The notes below the pieces were generated by a model, which worked only from the letters and a program-made list of their open reading frames with translations, did not search any database and was not told the DNA's origin. The position numbers were made by a program, and so were the translations under genes. Below, one piece after another: positions 34,847-46,491 of a stretch of DNA of 64,000 nucleotides (its first letter is position 1; each line of letters begins with the position of its first letter). Source of the DNA: Spizellomyces punctatus DAOM BR117 (lineage: Eukaryota; Chytridiomycota; Chytridiomycetes; Spizellomycetales; Spizellomycetaceae); assembly GCF_000182565.1 (NCBI RefSeq), contig NW_015971537.1, positions 62,001 through 126,000 of the forward strand. The letters run 5' to 3'.

Positions 34847-36361
34847 TCAATTCAGCCTACCCTGGAAGAACCTATCGATAGAGCAACACGAAACAATTGA
34901 CAAACAGGATATGTTCAGAGGCAAGAATGCGGGGAAAGCGGCCGGTGTAATACATACCATTAAATAAAAGGCATAGAATCCGTACGGAGCAGTATTCTTT
35001 GGAGGGCTTTTCCAAGAGATGCTGCTTGAAATCATGACTGACAGGTATGCAGCGGTAAAGAGAACCTTGTCCTATGTATGGGGAAAGTTTAGTTGATCTG
35101 TATTCAAGAAACGTATGACTGTAGGTTAACATACCATGACGATGCCAATTCCAACCCATCGCACCCTTTGGGCAATTTTCAGCATCTCCTGCCCCCGTAA
35201 TCTAGCGGGATTGCTCATTTTGTGACTGGTAGCGGTTCCAGCAAGCGTGGTTTGCGTTTGGGGTGTCAATGCAGACGCATCTTGTTGAGGGTTTTGAGTT
35301 TGCTTAATCTCCATGTTGAACTGTGAGGTCGACTTCACCGCTTCCACAATGATCGCAGAAAAGTGGATAGAGAATTTGTAACTACAGACTGCCCAGTTGA
35401 TGAACTACACGCATATGAAAGATATTAAGCTCGGAAATTGCATTTTCATATATTGATAAAGCATGTCACATACCCATGGTATCATCGAACCAAAGTAAAG
35501 TAGTGAAGCTATGTTATAGATCTTGAAAGGTAACTTGTTATTAGCCTCAAATGTTTGGCATTTTGCAGCTATACCGAATCATGCTGTACCTTTTGATTCT
35601 CCAAGCTGTAGTAAGCAGCACGAACAAACAGAATGGGTAGACAGATTATAAAGACTGTATGTGTTGGAACGAGCAGTGTTTTGCGAAGTCGGATCATTTC
35701 TTGTCGCAAAATCTCTTGTTCGTGCATGTCCACCATCTGAATCGTGAATTTGACCCAATGAAAGAGTGTACAGAACGCGGCCACCATAAGACCTGCACGA
35801 AAAAGGAGAGGGAAGGATGTTACCCTCTGCTGTGATAAGATCATAACAAATGTCACGCATTTCATTTTCTTACCTTCGGAACCAAAGATCCACACCAATG
35901 AATTCAGAACGGATACCGCCCGGCCCTTTGCAAAAACTTCAAGGCTCCCGATCATTAATCCCATGCATGTTATGCTAGTAGCAAGCTGCCAGGCGACACA
36001 AAGATGGTTTTTGTTGAATAAAGATTGAGAATATGACCCCACAGCAAGCAGAACACACACTCACATAAAATGCCTTGCTCAAAGTCCATTGACGCCCGAC
36101 AATTTGAAAGTCACGTATCATGAACACCACCATCAATCCGCACACAAAGCAGGAGAATACAGTGTTTGGAATGCTAAAGGCGAGTACGAGTTTGTTGCTA
36201 ACGCATAGGTTCGTTTGTAGGGTCCAATGGTCTAGTGTCGTCCCAAATATGGTTAAGAATGATGTGACTTCACAGAGCTGGAAGATGTACTCACCAATGG
36301 TATATCCATTGAGATCGTATATTCCCGACAAATCGCAAGGCCAGCTCGAATCTGTTGCCAT
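34847..36361 (-). CDS. Multi-helix membrane protein of unknown family, possibly seven-transmembrane
   Basis: Six exons: 36361-36065, 35985-35874, 35792-35590, 35521-35474, 35404-35135 and 35071-34847. All phases agree, giving 384 residues. About seven hydrophobic segments are seen, for example LVLAFSIPNTVFSCFVCGLM, LATSITCMGLMIGSLEV, GLMVAAFCTLFHWVKF, TVFIICLPILFVRAAYY, IASLLYFGSMIPWFINWAV, KVLFTAAYLSVMISSS and FYAFYLMVCITPAAFPAFL. The long loop between helices 5 and 6 (about 75 residues, Gln/Thr-rich) and short other loops fit a receptor-like layout. No signal peptide and no family motif I know. A GTATGT-TAG pair near the end could remove the last helix and end the protein earlier (MVLPG), so the C-terminus is uncertain. 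Confidence 0.65.
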
Positions 36362-36808
36362 GACCAAGGTAGTTGTAGTTTAACGTATCACTGAGTATGC
36401 TCCAGGAGGGAGACGATAAAAGGGGAGATTTGGTTAAGAGAGTTAATTTTGGGACCGCTCCTCATGTCAACCCGGGTACCAAATGAGGTTTCCCCGTGGA
36501 TAAAAGCATGACTTGGATGACTTGCTCCAGAGCCTCATCCTGAGGGTATACCGCATATGCCAAACGCCAAGCCATGTCTTATTTACCAGCCTAGTATTGT
36601 TTTTTCTAATGAAATGTGCCTCCAAATATTTGAAAATGCTCATTTTCCAGGTCCAAACATGGCAGTACACCATAACAATGCCCAACAAATTACACCGAGA
36701 AGCCTCCGGCCTAGGGTTCCTCCGCACCCGAGAATTCCATTGTTTTGCCAATCAAGTCTACCTGGGATGTGCATCGGAATAATGGTATTATTTTAGGAGA
36801 TCGACCGC
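36362..36808. promoter_or_regulatory. Divergent promoter region
   Basis: About 450 bp between the divergent membrane-protein and glutaredoxin genes. An open plus-strand frame runs through 36557-36796, but it has no motif and overlaps the likely promoter. Confidence 0.4.
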
Positions 36809-37379
36809 ATGATTTACAATAACCGTGCCCAAAATAGTGCGTCGAAGTCGGTCGCCGATGATTATGTCATGAACCAGCCCCCGGCAAGCCACGCGATTTC
36901 ACAGTCATTCCTTTCGGTCTTTGCGCTCGTTGACGTCCGAACGGATATGTTGCCGACCAACAAACTCGTTGAGGATGCCCTCAGCGAGAACAAAGTCGTA
37001 GTATGTGTGGTGCCCCTAAATGGAATTGTAGCAGCATCGTATAATCTCCTAACGCTCTCCGCAGGTGTTTTCAAAGACGTACTGTCCCTATTGCACCAAG
37101 GCTAAAAGGCTGCTGGATTTTCTTAATGTTGAATATGAATCTTTTGAGTTGGATGAGCGACTTGATGGCCAAGCTATTCAGAATTATCTAAAAGAAAAGA
37201 CTAGGCAGCGCACAGTTCCCAATATCTTTATCAATGGACAGCATCTTGGTGAGTTTCGTTGTTGCAAGGCGACTGTCGACAAGCAGTGTAATGTACGCAT
37301 GGCGTACTTTTTAGGCGGAAGTGACAAACTTCATGAGGCTCACGCTAGCGGTAAACTGCAGCTCCTTCTTGCACCGTAG
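36809..37379 (+). CDS. Dithiol glutaredoxin
   Basis: Three exons, 36809-37000, 37065-37248 and 37315-37379, encode 146 residues if the first ATG is used. The active site is VFSKTYCPYCTKAK, a classical CPYC dithiol motif. The glutathione-binding TVP (RTVPNIFINGQHLG) and the GGSDKL motif are both present. The enzyme reduces protein disulfides and glutathione mixed disulfides. The roughly 45 residues before the domain (with Ser/Ala and few acidic residues) could be a targeting peptide. Other in-frame ATGs at 36869 and near 36946 would give shorter, cytosolic forms, so the start is uncertain. Confidence 0.93.
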
Positions 37380-37825
37380 GTCATCAGTTTCCAGTGCATT
37401 TTATGGTTTGCTCTCGAGCTAATGTCGCTCCTTGTCAAGAATATCATCATCTCTGTAACATAACAGTCATTAAGATATCATCATCTGTATCATAGATTGG
37501 AATAATCATGTTGCGCCATGGCTCTATCGAAGCACGGATTGCACGTCGTTCAGTTGCGTTCTAAAGGACTTTCCATTTGCCTTTCAGGCTGGCTTTCCGG
37601 AAGCTGCAACTGCAAGCAGCACTGTGCAGGATGAACAAGTGCATGGAGGCCACGTCCTGTCACGGGATGCTGGCGGGGTGCACGCTCTGTTCCCTTGTCG
37701 CGGCGGTGAGATTTTCGGAGAGTAATTGAGGTCGAGAAAGATAGCAGAGTAGATCACACTGGCGCAATCGGCAAAAGCAAGCAAAAGTTTTCAGGCCCTT
37801 ACGGTCTGCATCCAAATTCCCGTGA
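37380..37825. other. Short intergenic region
   Basis: About 450 bp between two plus-strand genes, with a pair of similar ATCATCTCTGTA-type segments near 37440-37490. No gene seen. Confidence 0.4.
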
Positions 37826-39177
37826 ATGACATCCCAAACTCCAAGTCCCAGTCTGCATGACCTGAATGATGACTGCTTGCTGCTGATCCTTTCGTACCTC
37901 AGCGGCCCTGAGCTTGTAGCTATTACAAGGTGAATAGCCCTCCAGACAATGTGTGAAATCAGCGTACTAAAATTTGTTATCCGAAATTTAGAACCTCTCG
38001 TCGCATTCGACAAGTAGTTGAGAGTCCTGAGCTTTGGCGGCATTGCGCGATCAGCGGGCAGGTCTTGTCTGCAACTGCGTTTGTGGAAAAAGCGCTGTGT
38101 CCTAGAGCCGCGCACGTCAAGGGTTTGACATTGGTCGAGTAAGTGTGCATGTTTGATAGCATAGTAGTACATGTCCCGCTTTGGACTGACATCCTCGAAC
38201 GACAGCGTGTGTGCTCCTCCACTTTTACCACCAGATAATGATCTGTCCCGACACCTCGTAACAACCTTCTTTGCTGCTCTTGATACCCTTCTCTCCAAAT
38301 GCGGAAATAATCTCCATACCCTCGTCATTAGCGACACAGACGAGTCCTTCTTCTTTAGTAATTTTAATGTCTTGTTTGAAAGTGTCGCCCAGTATGCGCG
38401 GCACTTGAAGCGAATTGTGTTGGCTGGGACCGAAGAAACGGTTTATGTTGGGGATAGCAATATGTTGATTCTGATCATGGGATGCGGGGAAGTGGAAGAG
38501 TTTGTCGACGCCCAGGCGTTTGGGATGACCGCTCCGGTAGGAAAATTTCTCTTAGCTTGTTGTTCGCTGAACTTCTTTGTTAAATCCTTATTGGAATGCC
38601 CCGCCAGGCTTTGAACATGATGGTAGATGGCTGGAAATCTCTCCGCGCCCTGTCTCTCAACACTGAACTTCAGCATATCCGTCTCTTTACGCTGAACATT
38701 GGCCAGTTTCGATCCCGACTCAGATCTCTGTCAGTCACACATTTTTGGGAACCCCTCAATGCACAGGAAAACCTTTTCGCTTTTGCGGAAGCGTTGAAAA
38801 AGTTGCCGGAGCTGTCGCGCATTTCCATCGATTTACAAATGACAAAGTTTGCTGATGGTTTGCGCGCGAGTGACTGGGAAGTGATTTTGGATGCATGTCC
38901 GAATGTTCGAGAGGTGGAATATGTGGTATGCATTGAGGCATATTTTGAAGATATGGAAGAGGTTGCTCTTTCTGGGACGGAATCCACCCAGACAGTTACG
39001 GGCGAATACTTGCATTCGTGGTCCTCGGACGACTCGAAAGCCCTTCTCGATCGGGTTCGAGTTGAGGACGCGAGAAACACAACCGCACATCAGAGACGGT
39101 TCTTTCACATCCTGGACGAGATCAAGGTGCTCTGCAAAAAGCGGCGGATTCGCCTTCTACTAAAATGGTCCATATAG
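37826..39177 (+). CDS. F-box protein
   Basis: Four exons, 37826-37929, 37992-38138, 38206-38536 and 38608-39177, encode 383 residues with consistent phases. The F-box is at the N-terminus: LHDLNDDCLLLILSYLSG, then PELVAITR, RIRQVVESPELWRH. The rest is a Leu-rich region (LHTLVISDTDESF, LKRIVLAGTEETVY, LRALSLNTELQHIRLFTLN) that may form irregular leucine-rich repeats for substrate binding. F-box proteins are the substrate-recognition subunits of SCF ubiquitin ligases, binding Skp1 through this box. The substrate cannot be predicted. Domain detection rests on the F-box alone; the repeat assignment is an inference. Confidence 0.8.
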
Positions 39178-39448
39178 AAACCCTGTACAAATAATAGCAG
39201 CATCCTTGTATATAATGTAACAAACCAACACAATTTGCAAATATCCGAAACAAATAATCATTGTCCTTTATATAGATAACACCAGAGTCCCTTAATGCTA
39301 CATTTAACGCAATTCGTACGCTATAAAAATCCAGACACAAAGTCATAAAAGAGAATATCATCCATCCGCAAAGCACCCAATTCTCATCAGATAAATAATT
39401 TGTTTTGCCTACCCGCCTACTGGCATTGTTTGCTAGTCAACGATTAAG

Positions 39449-40980
39449 CTAGGGTATCTGTCGTTGACAAGTACGTCGATGCACTGGCCCGCGGTGACCG
39501 TCATGGTATCCGTTCATCATGAGAGAGTGCGCAGGGTGATATGCTGAAAACGAGGCGGCCCGCGGCCGATTCATACCCACCAGAACGTGATCAGGAAGGC
39601 GACGATGGTTGTCTGGCACCGACAATTGGTGCAAAGGGTTCCAGTTTAGGCTCGGACCGACGGTAGCCACGTGCTTTGACCTTGTCTCTTCACCCACTTT
39701 GCCCCATGTGAAACCTTGCCTCTCATTGGGATGGAGGCCAGAACCAGGTCGCAGGCCAGAGTAGGACAGCATCTTGAGATGACTACTTTCGACCCTTCCT
39801 GGATGTAACGATGTGCCCTTCAAAAGCGCCCACGAAGCCTGCAAAAGATTATTGGAGGGTATTTGGGGAGTCTCCGGGCTGCTTCCCGCCGAAGGACTGT
39901 TTACGAGTGTCCGACTGCCAGGAGTGATGTGTCCATCAGCAGGAGACCCATCGCTGAGAAAGGAGACTTCTTCCTCAAATGAGGATTCATTGACCCAAGT
40001 GTTCTCGTCCTCTTCTTGTGTGGCAGCGCGCACCGGTGGCGGTTTGGGCACTCCAGGCGCAAGATCGAATGGGCGTGGCCAAAGGCGAGCTTGCGACTCG
40101 GCCAATAACATCTCAAAATCGTTTCTAATATCAGCGTCTAGTTGTTCAATGCTCTCACGGTTTAGGAAACTGTACTCTTCATGTGCCTTTTGCACGAACC
40201 GGGGGATGGGCGCCGGCGGGTACAGCTTTGGCCCGGCTTGATAAAACGGCTGAAGATTGTTTAGGTTGTTCATCATCAACTTCTCTCGTTCAACAGTAAG
40301 GAGGTCTTCATCATCTAGTTTAGCATTTTTAGCGTAGCTCACTACGAGGTTTGTCTCTTGGCGGAGTCGTCTCCAGCACTTTGAGGCTGCTTGATCAGTC
40401 TCAAAGAATACGTAACCGTATTTCCCGTGAAACTCAACTTTCAAGAAGCTTGATCCAAAAAAAAAAAAAGATTAGAACATACACAGAACAGGGCATCACA
40501 GGCATGCTTACCCAGGGAAAGAACGGAACACTTTGCACATCTCTTCCTTTGAATAATTTGTAGGCAAATGAGTGACATGGATGACCTTACAGCGGGAGCT
40601 CTCTTCTTCTGGTTGCGGGTATGGAACTTTGTAGTTTTTCTGTGCAGGCTCGAGTGTGATGACACCTTGAGGGGCTGGGATGGACAATGCCCGCCGGGCA
40701 GACTCTGGGTCAACGAAGCGGACAAAACAGTAGTGATCGTAGAATGCAAAGAGCTCAAATCCTAGGTAGTTCCGAAAGTACAGATAGAGCTCTCCTCGAT
40801 CAGTCATCCCTGGGCTAGTGAATCAAGCGTTTTGATGAGATACTTTCAAAGGCATTAAATTGAAGTAGCGACACTTTACCGGTATGCGATATGCACCGTA
40901 TTGGTGTCCGGTTGCGACGAAGGGACTTGCATACGAGTGGGACACGAGACAGCTCTTGGTCGGAGCTGGTGGGTGTACAT
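39449..40980 (-). CDS. Two-RRM RNA-binding protein
   Basis: Three exons, 40980-40880, 40814-40512 and 40448-39449, encode 467 residues. RRM1 spans about residues 26-105 (TVHIAYRPG, HYCFVRFVDPESARRAL, an RNP1-like segment). RRM2 spans about 125-200 (VIHVTHLPTNYSKEEM, YGYVFFETDQAASKCW). A disordered C-terminal half rich in Pro, Ser and His follows. The spacing of the two RRMs and long disordered tail resemble post-transcriptional regulators, but I cannot assign a named family. The polypyrimidine tract before exon 3 (about 40457-40470 in plus coordinates, a poly-A run) is unusually long. Confidence 0.8.
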
Positions 40981-41501
40981 TGGGCTGTAAACCGTGTTGT
41001 TGTTAAGGTTCGGGTTGGCAGACTTGTACATGTTTACAGGTTGCATATCAGCTCGCCAAGATAACTTTACAATTAAATAGCAAAGAGGAACAGCAAGTAT
41101 GTAATATGAGAAAAGGAAAAGAATTTATCGGGAAAAGAACAAGGCGAAAAAGTGCTGACGACAAGTCAAAAGGACTTTGTCGCGGCGGTCGTCGTCAGAA
41201 AGCAATATGTACAGAAAAGAGAGCGGATTGCAAATAAGAAAATAACACGCGGCGCGTTGAGGGAAAGCCAGCTCTATCACCACGGGCGACAAAACGACGG
41301 CATCAAGGGGGGGCACGATGGGGGGGAGGAGGAGGGCGAAATCGGCAGGATGGAAAAGGGGAAAACGAGGACACTCCACGAAGGATATCACACTTCGCTC
41401 CGTCGAGTCCGAACACTGTCCAAATTGGGTTACATTACGCTTAGTATGAATTCTTTTTGTCTGCAACGCTTTGAAGGTTTCTTCTTTGTGTTGAAAACAT
41501 C
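40981..41501. promoter_or_regulatory. Divergent promoter region
   Basis: About 520 bp between the divergent two-RRM and RCL1 genes. It is purine-rich on the plus strand (GGGGGGCACGATGGGGGGGAGG near 41308-41330). No gene seen. Confidence 0.4.
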
Positions 41502-42850
41502 ATGCTGCGGTTTGAAGGCCACAATTACTTTCGGCAACGGTTGCTGCTGGCGACTCTCAGCAACCAGCCTGTTCGCATTGACAAGATCCGGTCGGAAGAC
41601 GAGGACCACCCGGGATTGGCTGGTGAGAAGGAGGCATCGTCCAAAAGGGTTGTCGAAATGTCAGCTAACAACATGAAATTGTCTAGACTATGAAGCAAGC
41701 TTTCTTCGCCTGCTGGAAAAGGCCACGAACGGCGCAACCATCGAGATTTCGTATACGGGCACGACAGTAGTATACCGTCCAGGTGTCATTATCGGCGGCA
41801 AGGTGCATCATGACTGTCCTCCGTCGCGGGCCATTGGTTATTTTTTGGAACCCATGATTGCACTTGGACCTTTTGGCAAATATCCCTTGCAGCTGACACT
41901 GACGGGTATTACGAATGATAATGTGGATGTATCTGTGGACTCTTTGAGAACGGTTCTTTTGCCGCATCTGAGACGGTTTGGTGTGGAGGAAGATTTGGAG
42001 CTAAAGGTGGGTTCACATGCTGCCTTTGGAAACTGCCAACGCTCTTAACAAACTGCCGCTTTTGTAGATTAGCAAACGAGGAGCACCGCCAAAAGGGGGC
42101 GGCGAGGTCTTTTTCCGCTCTCCAATCGTGCGCCAACTCAAACCCGTACAATTTATTGAGGAGGGCCAAATCAAACGCATTCGAGGCATTGCGTACGCAA
42201 CTCGAATTTCACCACAAATGGCAAACCGAACTGTTGAGGCCTCTCGTAGCATGCTGACACAGTTCATCCCGGACGTTTATATTTACACCGATGTCTACAA
42301 GGGACCGGAGAGCGGTTTATCACCTGGATATGCGCTGACACTGGTCGCGGAATCAACGACTGGAGCATTGCTTTCTGCAGAATGTGCCTTTCAACCACGG
42401 CGACCGACAACCGGTGTGGATAATGGCGACGAAGCGAGTACACGAGGCGTGGAGGCCATGCTTGTAAATGACTACCACTTTGCGACCCCAGAAGATCTCG
42501 GCGTGCATACAACTCGAGTTCTCCTGGAAGAAATCAAAAAGGGCGGATGCTTTGACACTGTGAGTCAGTGGCTGGGCGTATTGTTCTTGGCGCTTGGGCC
42601 AGAAGATGTTGGTAAAATCCGCATCGCAAAGCTTTCTCCTTTCACGTAAGCTATCACATCTGTTGTCATCATCATTTACCTTGCGATGCATTTTCTAACG
42701 TGTCTCTGGATCCATAGAATACAATACCTGCGCGATATCAAGACTTTCCTTGGTCTTACCTTTAAAATTACGCCTGACCACAGCAACCAGACAGTAATAT
42801 TGACCTGTCTTGGGGTTGGGTACACCAACGTCAACAAGAGGGTCGCATAA
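41502..42850 (+). CDS. RCL1: RNA 3'-terminal phosphate cyclase-like protein RCL1
   Basis: Four exons, 41502-41622, 41687-42006, 42068-42645 and 42718-42850, encode 383 residues; yeast Rcl1 has 367. The opening MLRFEGHNYFRQRLLLATLS and the motifs SRAIGYFLEPMIALGPFGK, KRGAPPKGGGEVFF and AESTTGALLSAECAF are typical of the Rcl1 branch. Rcl1 is a nucleolar protein that works with the GTPase Bms1 in pre-18S rRNA processing at site A2. It is related to RtcA cyclases but lacks their catalytic activity. The C-terminus is short and basic. Splice phases agree throughout. Confidence 0.95.
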
Positions 42851-43606
42851 GTTTCTTAAGGGCGATAGACTCGTTTGTATAGTTTTTAATAGCTGCACCT
42901 TTCCAGTAGATTGTATATAGATAACGCGTATATGCTTAGATCCGACAACCCAGTGTCATACTGCTGTGACATGCGCAATTGAAGGAAACAATAGCTTTTT
43001 GTACACACGAAGGTGACAACAGTACGGCAAGGATGACTAATGGCAACAGACAAAGAGGCATTTGAAACAAGGCAGATGCTGCCGATAATATATTTCCAAT
43101 GCACTCAGTAGTTACAAGTTTCGATGCGAGGTCGATTCCTTTTGGTGACAGTCTCATCCTTTCTTACCTACGATGGTTAGAAGCCTTGCATCAGTAAAGA
43201 AACAAGGACGTGTACAGAACTAGCAGAATTGCAGGATGCGCTCAGAACGTGATAATATGGCTCCTATCAAAAAGTTTGTCTTCAAAAGAAGAGCCGAAGC
43301 TGGTCTTCCAGTGCAAGGATGTGTTTCTTCATTGCGCATCCCACCCGCATACTCCCAGCTATCCTTCATAGCTTACCTTTGCGTACATGCGTGTTCCTTC
43401 AATCAGTCCCCGATGCAAATCAACAAACCCCATTCCTAGAATAAACTTGGCCTTTTGCCTCAAAACCGATCTGCTTATGTAATTTTTCCTAGCCATCTGA
43501 TTGGCTGAAATCGCGCTCGTCGTGACCCGTTGGATTAAAAGTCGCTCTCGGCAGATCAAAGCAAGTCCCTCCTTTCGCTTTGTCCACATAGTCGAACGGG
43601 GCAACT
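42851..43606. other. Intergenic region upstream of RPS8
   Basis: About 750 bp between two plus-strand genes. No coding sequence recognised. The right half should hold the ribosomal-protein promoter, with a pyrimidine-rich stretch (CCCTCCTTTCGCTTTG) near 43567-43582 just before the start codon. Confidence 0.4.
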
Positions 43607-44852
43607 ATGGGTAAGTTTCTGAGGGATTTCATCCATCCATCCATCGGTCCATCCATCCGTTTGACGTTGAAAGGAAAGAGAGCGTTGGGGCGGCGAGGCG
43701 AAGGAATAGTGTGTGGTTGGAGCGAGTGGACAGGAATGGGACGAGGAGAGCATGACGAGCGCACATGTAGAACATGTGCATGCTACTTGACGACAAGCTG
43801 AGAACCTGAAGGGGGGGAGAATAGCATGGGAGTTGAGAGAAGCAGAATGATAGCAAGCGAGCGTCCTCAGTTTGCAACAATGGCATTGAAGTGTAGATCT
43901 GGCCAAGTTGAAGGCGACAAGCTGGAGCAGTGCGTTGTTGTAAATAGATAGAGCGTTGAAGCACGGACATAAGGAGAGGACACCCAGTCGTCAGCTTACA
44001 TTACCGGTGGATGGGCGAAGACGACAAGTACCGATGGAATGGACTGGAATGAACTGTATCACTTTGTTGCGAACCAGCGCTAACTGCAATTCACTTGTTA
44101 GGTATCAGCCGGGACAGCCGTCACAAGCGCGCGCACACTGGTGCCAAGCGGGCCCAGTACCGCAAGAAGAGGAAGTTCGAACTTGGTCGTCAGGCTGCCA
44201 ACACCAAGATTGGTGCCAAGCGTATTCACACCGTCCGTGTGCGTGGTGGAAACATCAAGTTCAGGGCCTTGCGCTTGGACACTGGTGAGTTTGTGACAGA
44301 TATCTCTGCTCACTTCAATGAACAACACGACTGATGAACCATCTTAGGTAACTTCTCGTGGGGATCTGAGGCTTCCACCCGCAAGGCTCGTATCATCCGG
44401 GTCGTGTACAACGCCTCGAACAACGAGCTTGTTCGTACCAACACCTTGGTGAAGGGTGCTATCATTGAGATCGACGCTGCTCCCTTCCGTCAATGGTACG
44501 AGTCCCACTACGCCATTCCCATCGGCCGTAGGGCACAAAAGACCGGTGCGGAGGCGACCGCTGAGGACCCTCTCAACAAGAAGCGCTCCAACCACGTTCT
44601 CCGCAAGATTGAATCCCGCAAGGAGCAGTCCAAGGTTGACCAGGCTCTTGCGGACCAGTTCGCTGCTGGTCGTGTTCTTGGTGGGTTTTGTTTTTTCCTT
44701 GATTTTCCCTTTATGTAATTCTAACCGGGTTTGCTGTCTTTTTAGCACGTATCTCCTCCCGCCCTGGTCAGTCTGGCCGTGCTGATGGATACATTTTGGA
44801 GGGGAAGGAGTTGGACTTCTACGTTCGTAGGTTGAAGGCTCGTAAGGCATAA
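43607..44852 (+). CDS. RPS8: 40S ribosomal protein S8 (eS8)
   Basis: Four exons, 43607-43610, 44102-44284, 44348-44680 and 44746-44852, encode 208 residues, exactly the human length. The first exon is only four bases (ATGG), leaving codon 2 split across a 491-nt intron. The sequence starts [17 protein letters not shown] and contains [54 protein letters not shown] and [18 protein letters not shown], which define eS8. It is part of the small ribosomal subunit. The long first intron is unusual for this window, whose introns are mostly under 110 nt; it carries several TCCATCCATCC-type repeats. Confidence 0.97.
43618..43660 (+). repeat. CCAT tetranucleotide repeat inside RPS8 intron 1
   Basis: Runs of CATC/CCAT (ATCCATCCATCCATCGGTCC...) sit about 10-45 bp after the donor site of the long intron. 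Confidence 0.8.
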
Positions 44853-45218
44853 GAGAATTACAATTCCATTTATTTGTGTACAGAACATGCCCTTTGGTTG
44901 CGTGACCGTTGTGTTGTTGTGATTGCATTATATTGTTGCCGCATGTCTTTTTAAAGATGGTTTGCTCCTGATTGGAAGTTCCTACTGCTAAAACTCGCAT
45001 GTTTGCCCTGTAACAGGATGTCAGCACAATTTGCGCGTGTTGCTCAAGACAATTCAATTTCGGGACTAATTTATTGAAATAACCGACATTGCTGCTGAAC
45101 CAGCACCAGCGCCTTCTTACAAATGAGGGGAGGAAAACCACAAATTACCAATACAATAACGCTACACACACACGTCTCTATATTTGAATTGAATTCAAGC
45201 CCCGGGAATAGCTGCATT
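44853..45218. other. Convergent intergenic region
   Basis: 366 bp between two facing stop codons (RPS8 and the Yop1-like gene), carrying both 3' ends. No gene seen. Confidence 0.45.
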
Positions 45219-45908
45219 TCATTCCAATTTGCCCGTCACCACCATCCCATTTGCAGCAGTAGGGTCCTGCACGACATGAACGGCCCCATATCCACCATAC
45301 TTGACCAAAATCGGTCGAATCGCTTGACGGTAAACAGCCAAGGATCCATTGCGCGCAAAGAGCCAGTAGAGGATGAGCATTTTAGGAACGTAGTAGTATC
45401 GGATGTAGGACATCACTTTTTCGTGATAGGTGTCTAGGAGGGTAAACAATCCAAAAATGGACCCTGTTTGGGAAGAAATGCATGAGGCAATGCACTTTGC
45501 CAAGACAAAATCTCAAAAGGCACACGTACAATAAGTTAACCACCGTTCATCATCATCAGCCTCGGGCCGCTCGACTCCCTTGATGCTCTGCCAAGCCGGA
45601 TATAATACACCGACCAAATTCGTCAACAACAAAGGCTGCCTCTTGAGCATCCTCCTGAGCCCAACCAACGCCACCGCGCCAGCCAGGGCGACAACGGACA
45701 TGGGGGGTATACCCAACTTTTTGTGAATGGCGACCAACACAGCGTTTTGGTGTGCTCGGTGTTCAGTGGTGGCCACTCTTGGGAGCAGGCGCGTTCTCAA
45801 GAGGGCAAAAACGGGGGCGAGGGACGTGGCTTCACCCTTGGTTATGGTCCGGGTGAGGAACGTTGTGGCGGGAAGGGGCGTCGGGGAGGTGATGATGGGT
45901 TCCGTCAT
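45219..45908 (-). CDS. TB2/DP1/HVA22 family membrane-shaping protein (Yop1/REEP-like)
   Basis: Two exons, 45908-45530 and 45463-45219, encode 207 residues. The diagnostic motif is YWSIFGLFTLLD, matching YWVVFGVFSVLE in Yop1/DP1. It is preceded by a hairpin-forming hydrophobic region (PMSVVALAGAVALVGLRR, LTNLVGVLYPAWQSIKGVE) and followed by amphipathic segments (YYYVPKMLILYWLFA, YRQAIRPILVKYGGYG). These proteins bend endoplasmic reticulum membrane into tubules. The N-terminal 30 residues are Thr/Pro-rich and not conserved. Splice phase is consistent. Confidence 0.92.
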
Positions 45909-46491
45909 GTTTGAAGGAAAAGGGGGTGGAGTCTCTAGCAAAAAGTGTTTTTTGTATTCTTATCAGGAAATGGTTGTAACCCAGCAAAAGATTCCAAAAT
46001 ACTTACAGATCAAAAGAAATACGGTGGGCAGCGGGTACTTGCTTCTCTACCAACCAAAAAGTATGGTGGTTAGAATCTCGCTAGCACTCTCAAGACAAAG
46101 ACGTTCGAAAACAAACCCGCAAAACTCAAGACGATGATGATGTCGCTCACCTTTTGGCAAAAACCTCCGTCGTCGCCCCTTTAGTTTTTTTTTTTAAAAA
46201 AAGTTAGCGGTTGAAAGTCGGTCAGAAACGCGTGAAAATGCAAGTCATGAGAGCTGCACAATGTGGTTGTGATGGATGGAATGTGGATGGAGGGCATTGT
46301 CTGGTTTGTTCTGGTGGGAAGGCTATTTGCAAGTAATTGTTGATCGGCTGACGACGACGACGACGACGACGACAAGAAGGATAGCAACGACGATAGTGAC
46401 AGTGCTTGTTCGTTCTTTATTTACGTGTTCCCGCAGTGTGGGGTCACCGCGACCTTGTCGTCTTTTCCGAGGCATTACCACTGGTATCCGC
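45909..46491. promoter_or_regulatory. Divergent promoter region with a short (ACG)n repeat
   Basis: About 580 bp between the divergent Yop1-like and biotin ligase genes. A run of seven or eight ACG triplets lies at about 46351-46373. The frame remains open upstream of the biotin ligase ATG, so a longer N-terminal form starting at 46276 is formally possible. Confidence 0.5.

Noticed and set aside
43556-43970. Minus-strand open frames in RPS8 intron 1
   Set aside because: They sit within a normal GT-AG intron, carry CCAT repeat translations (WMDRWMDG type), and have no motif.
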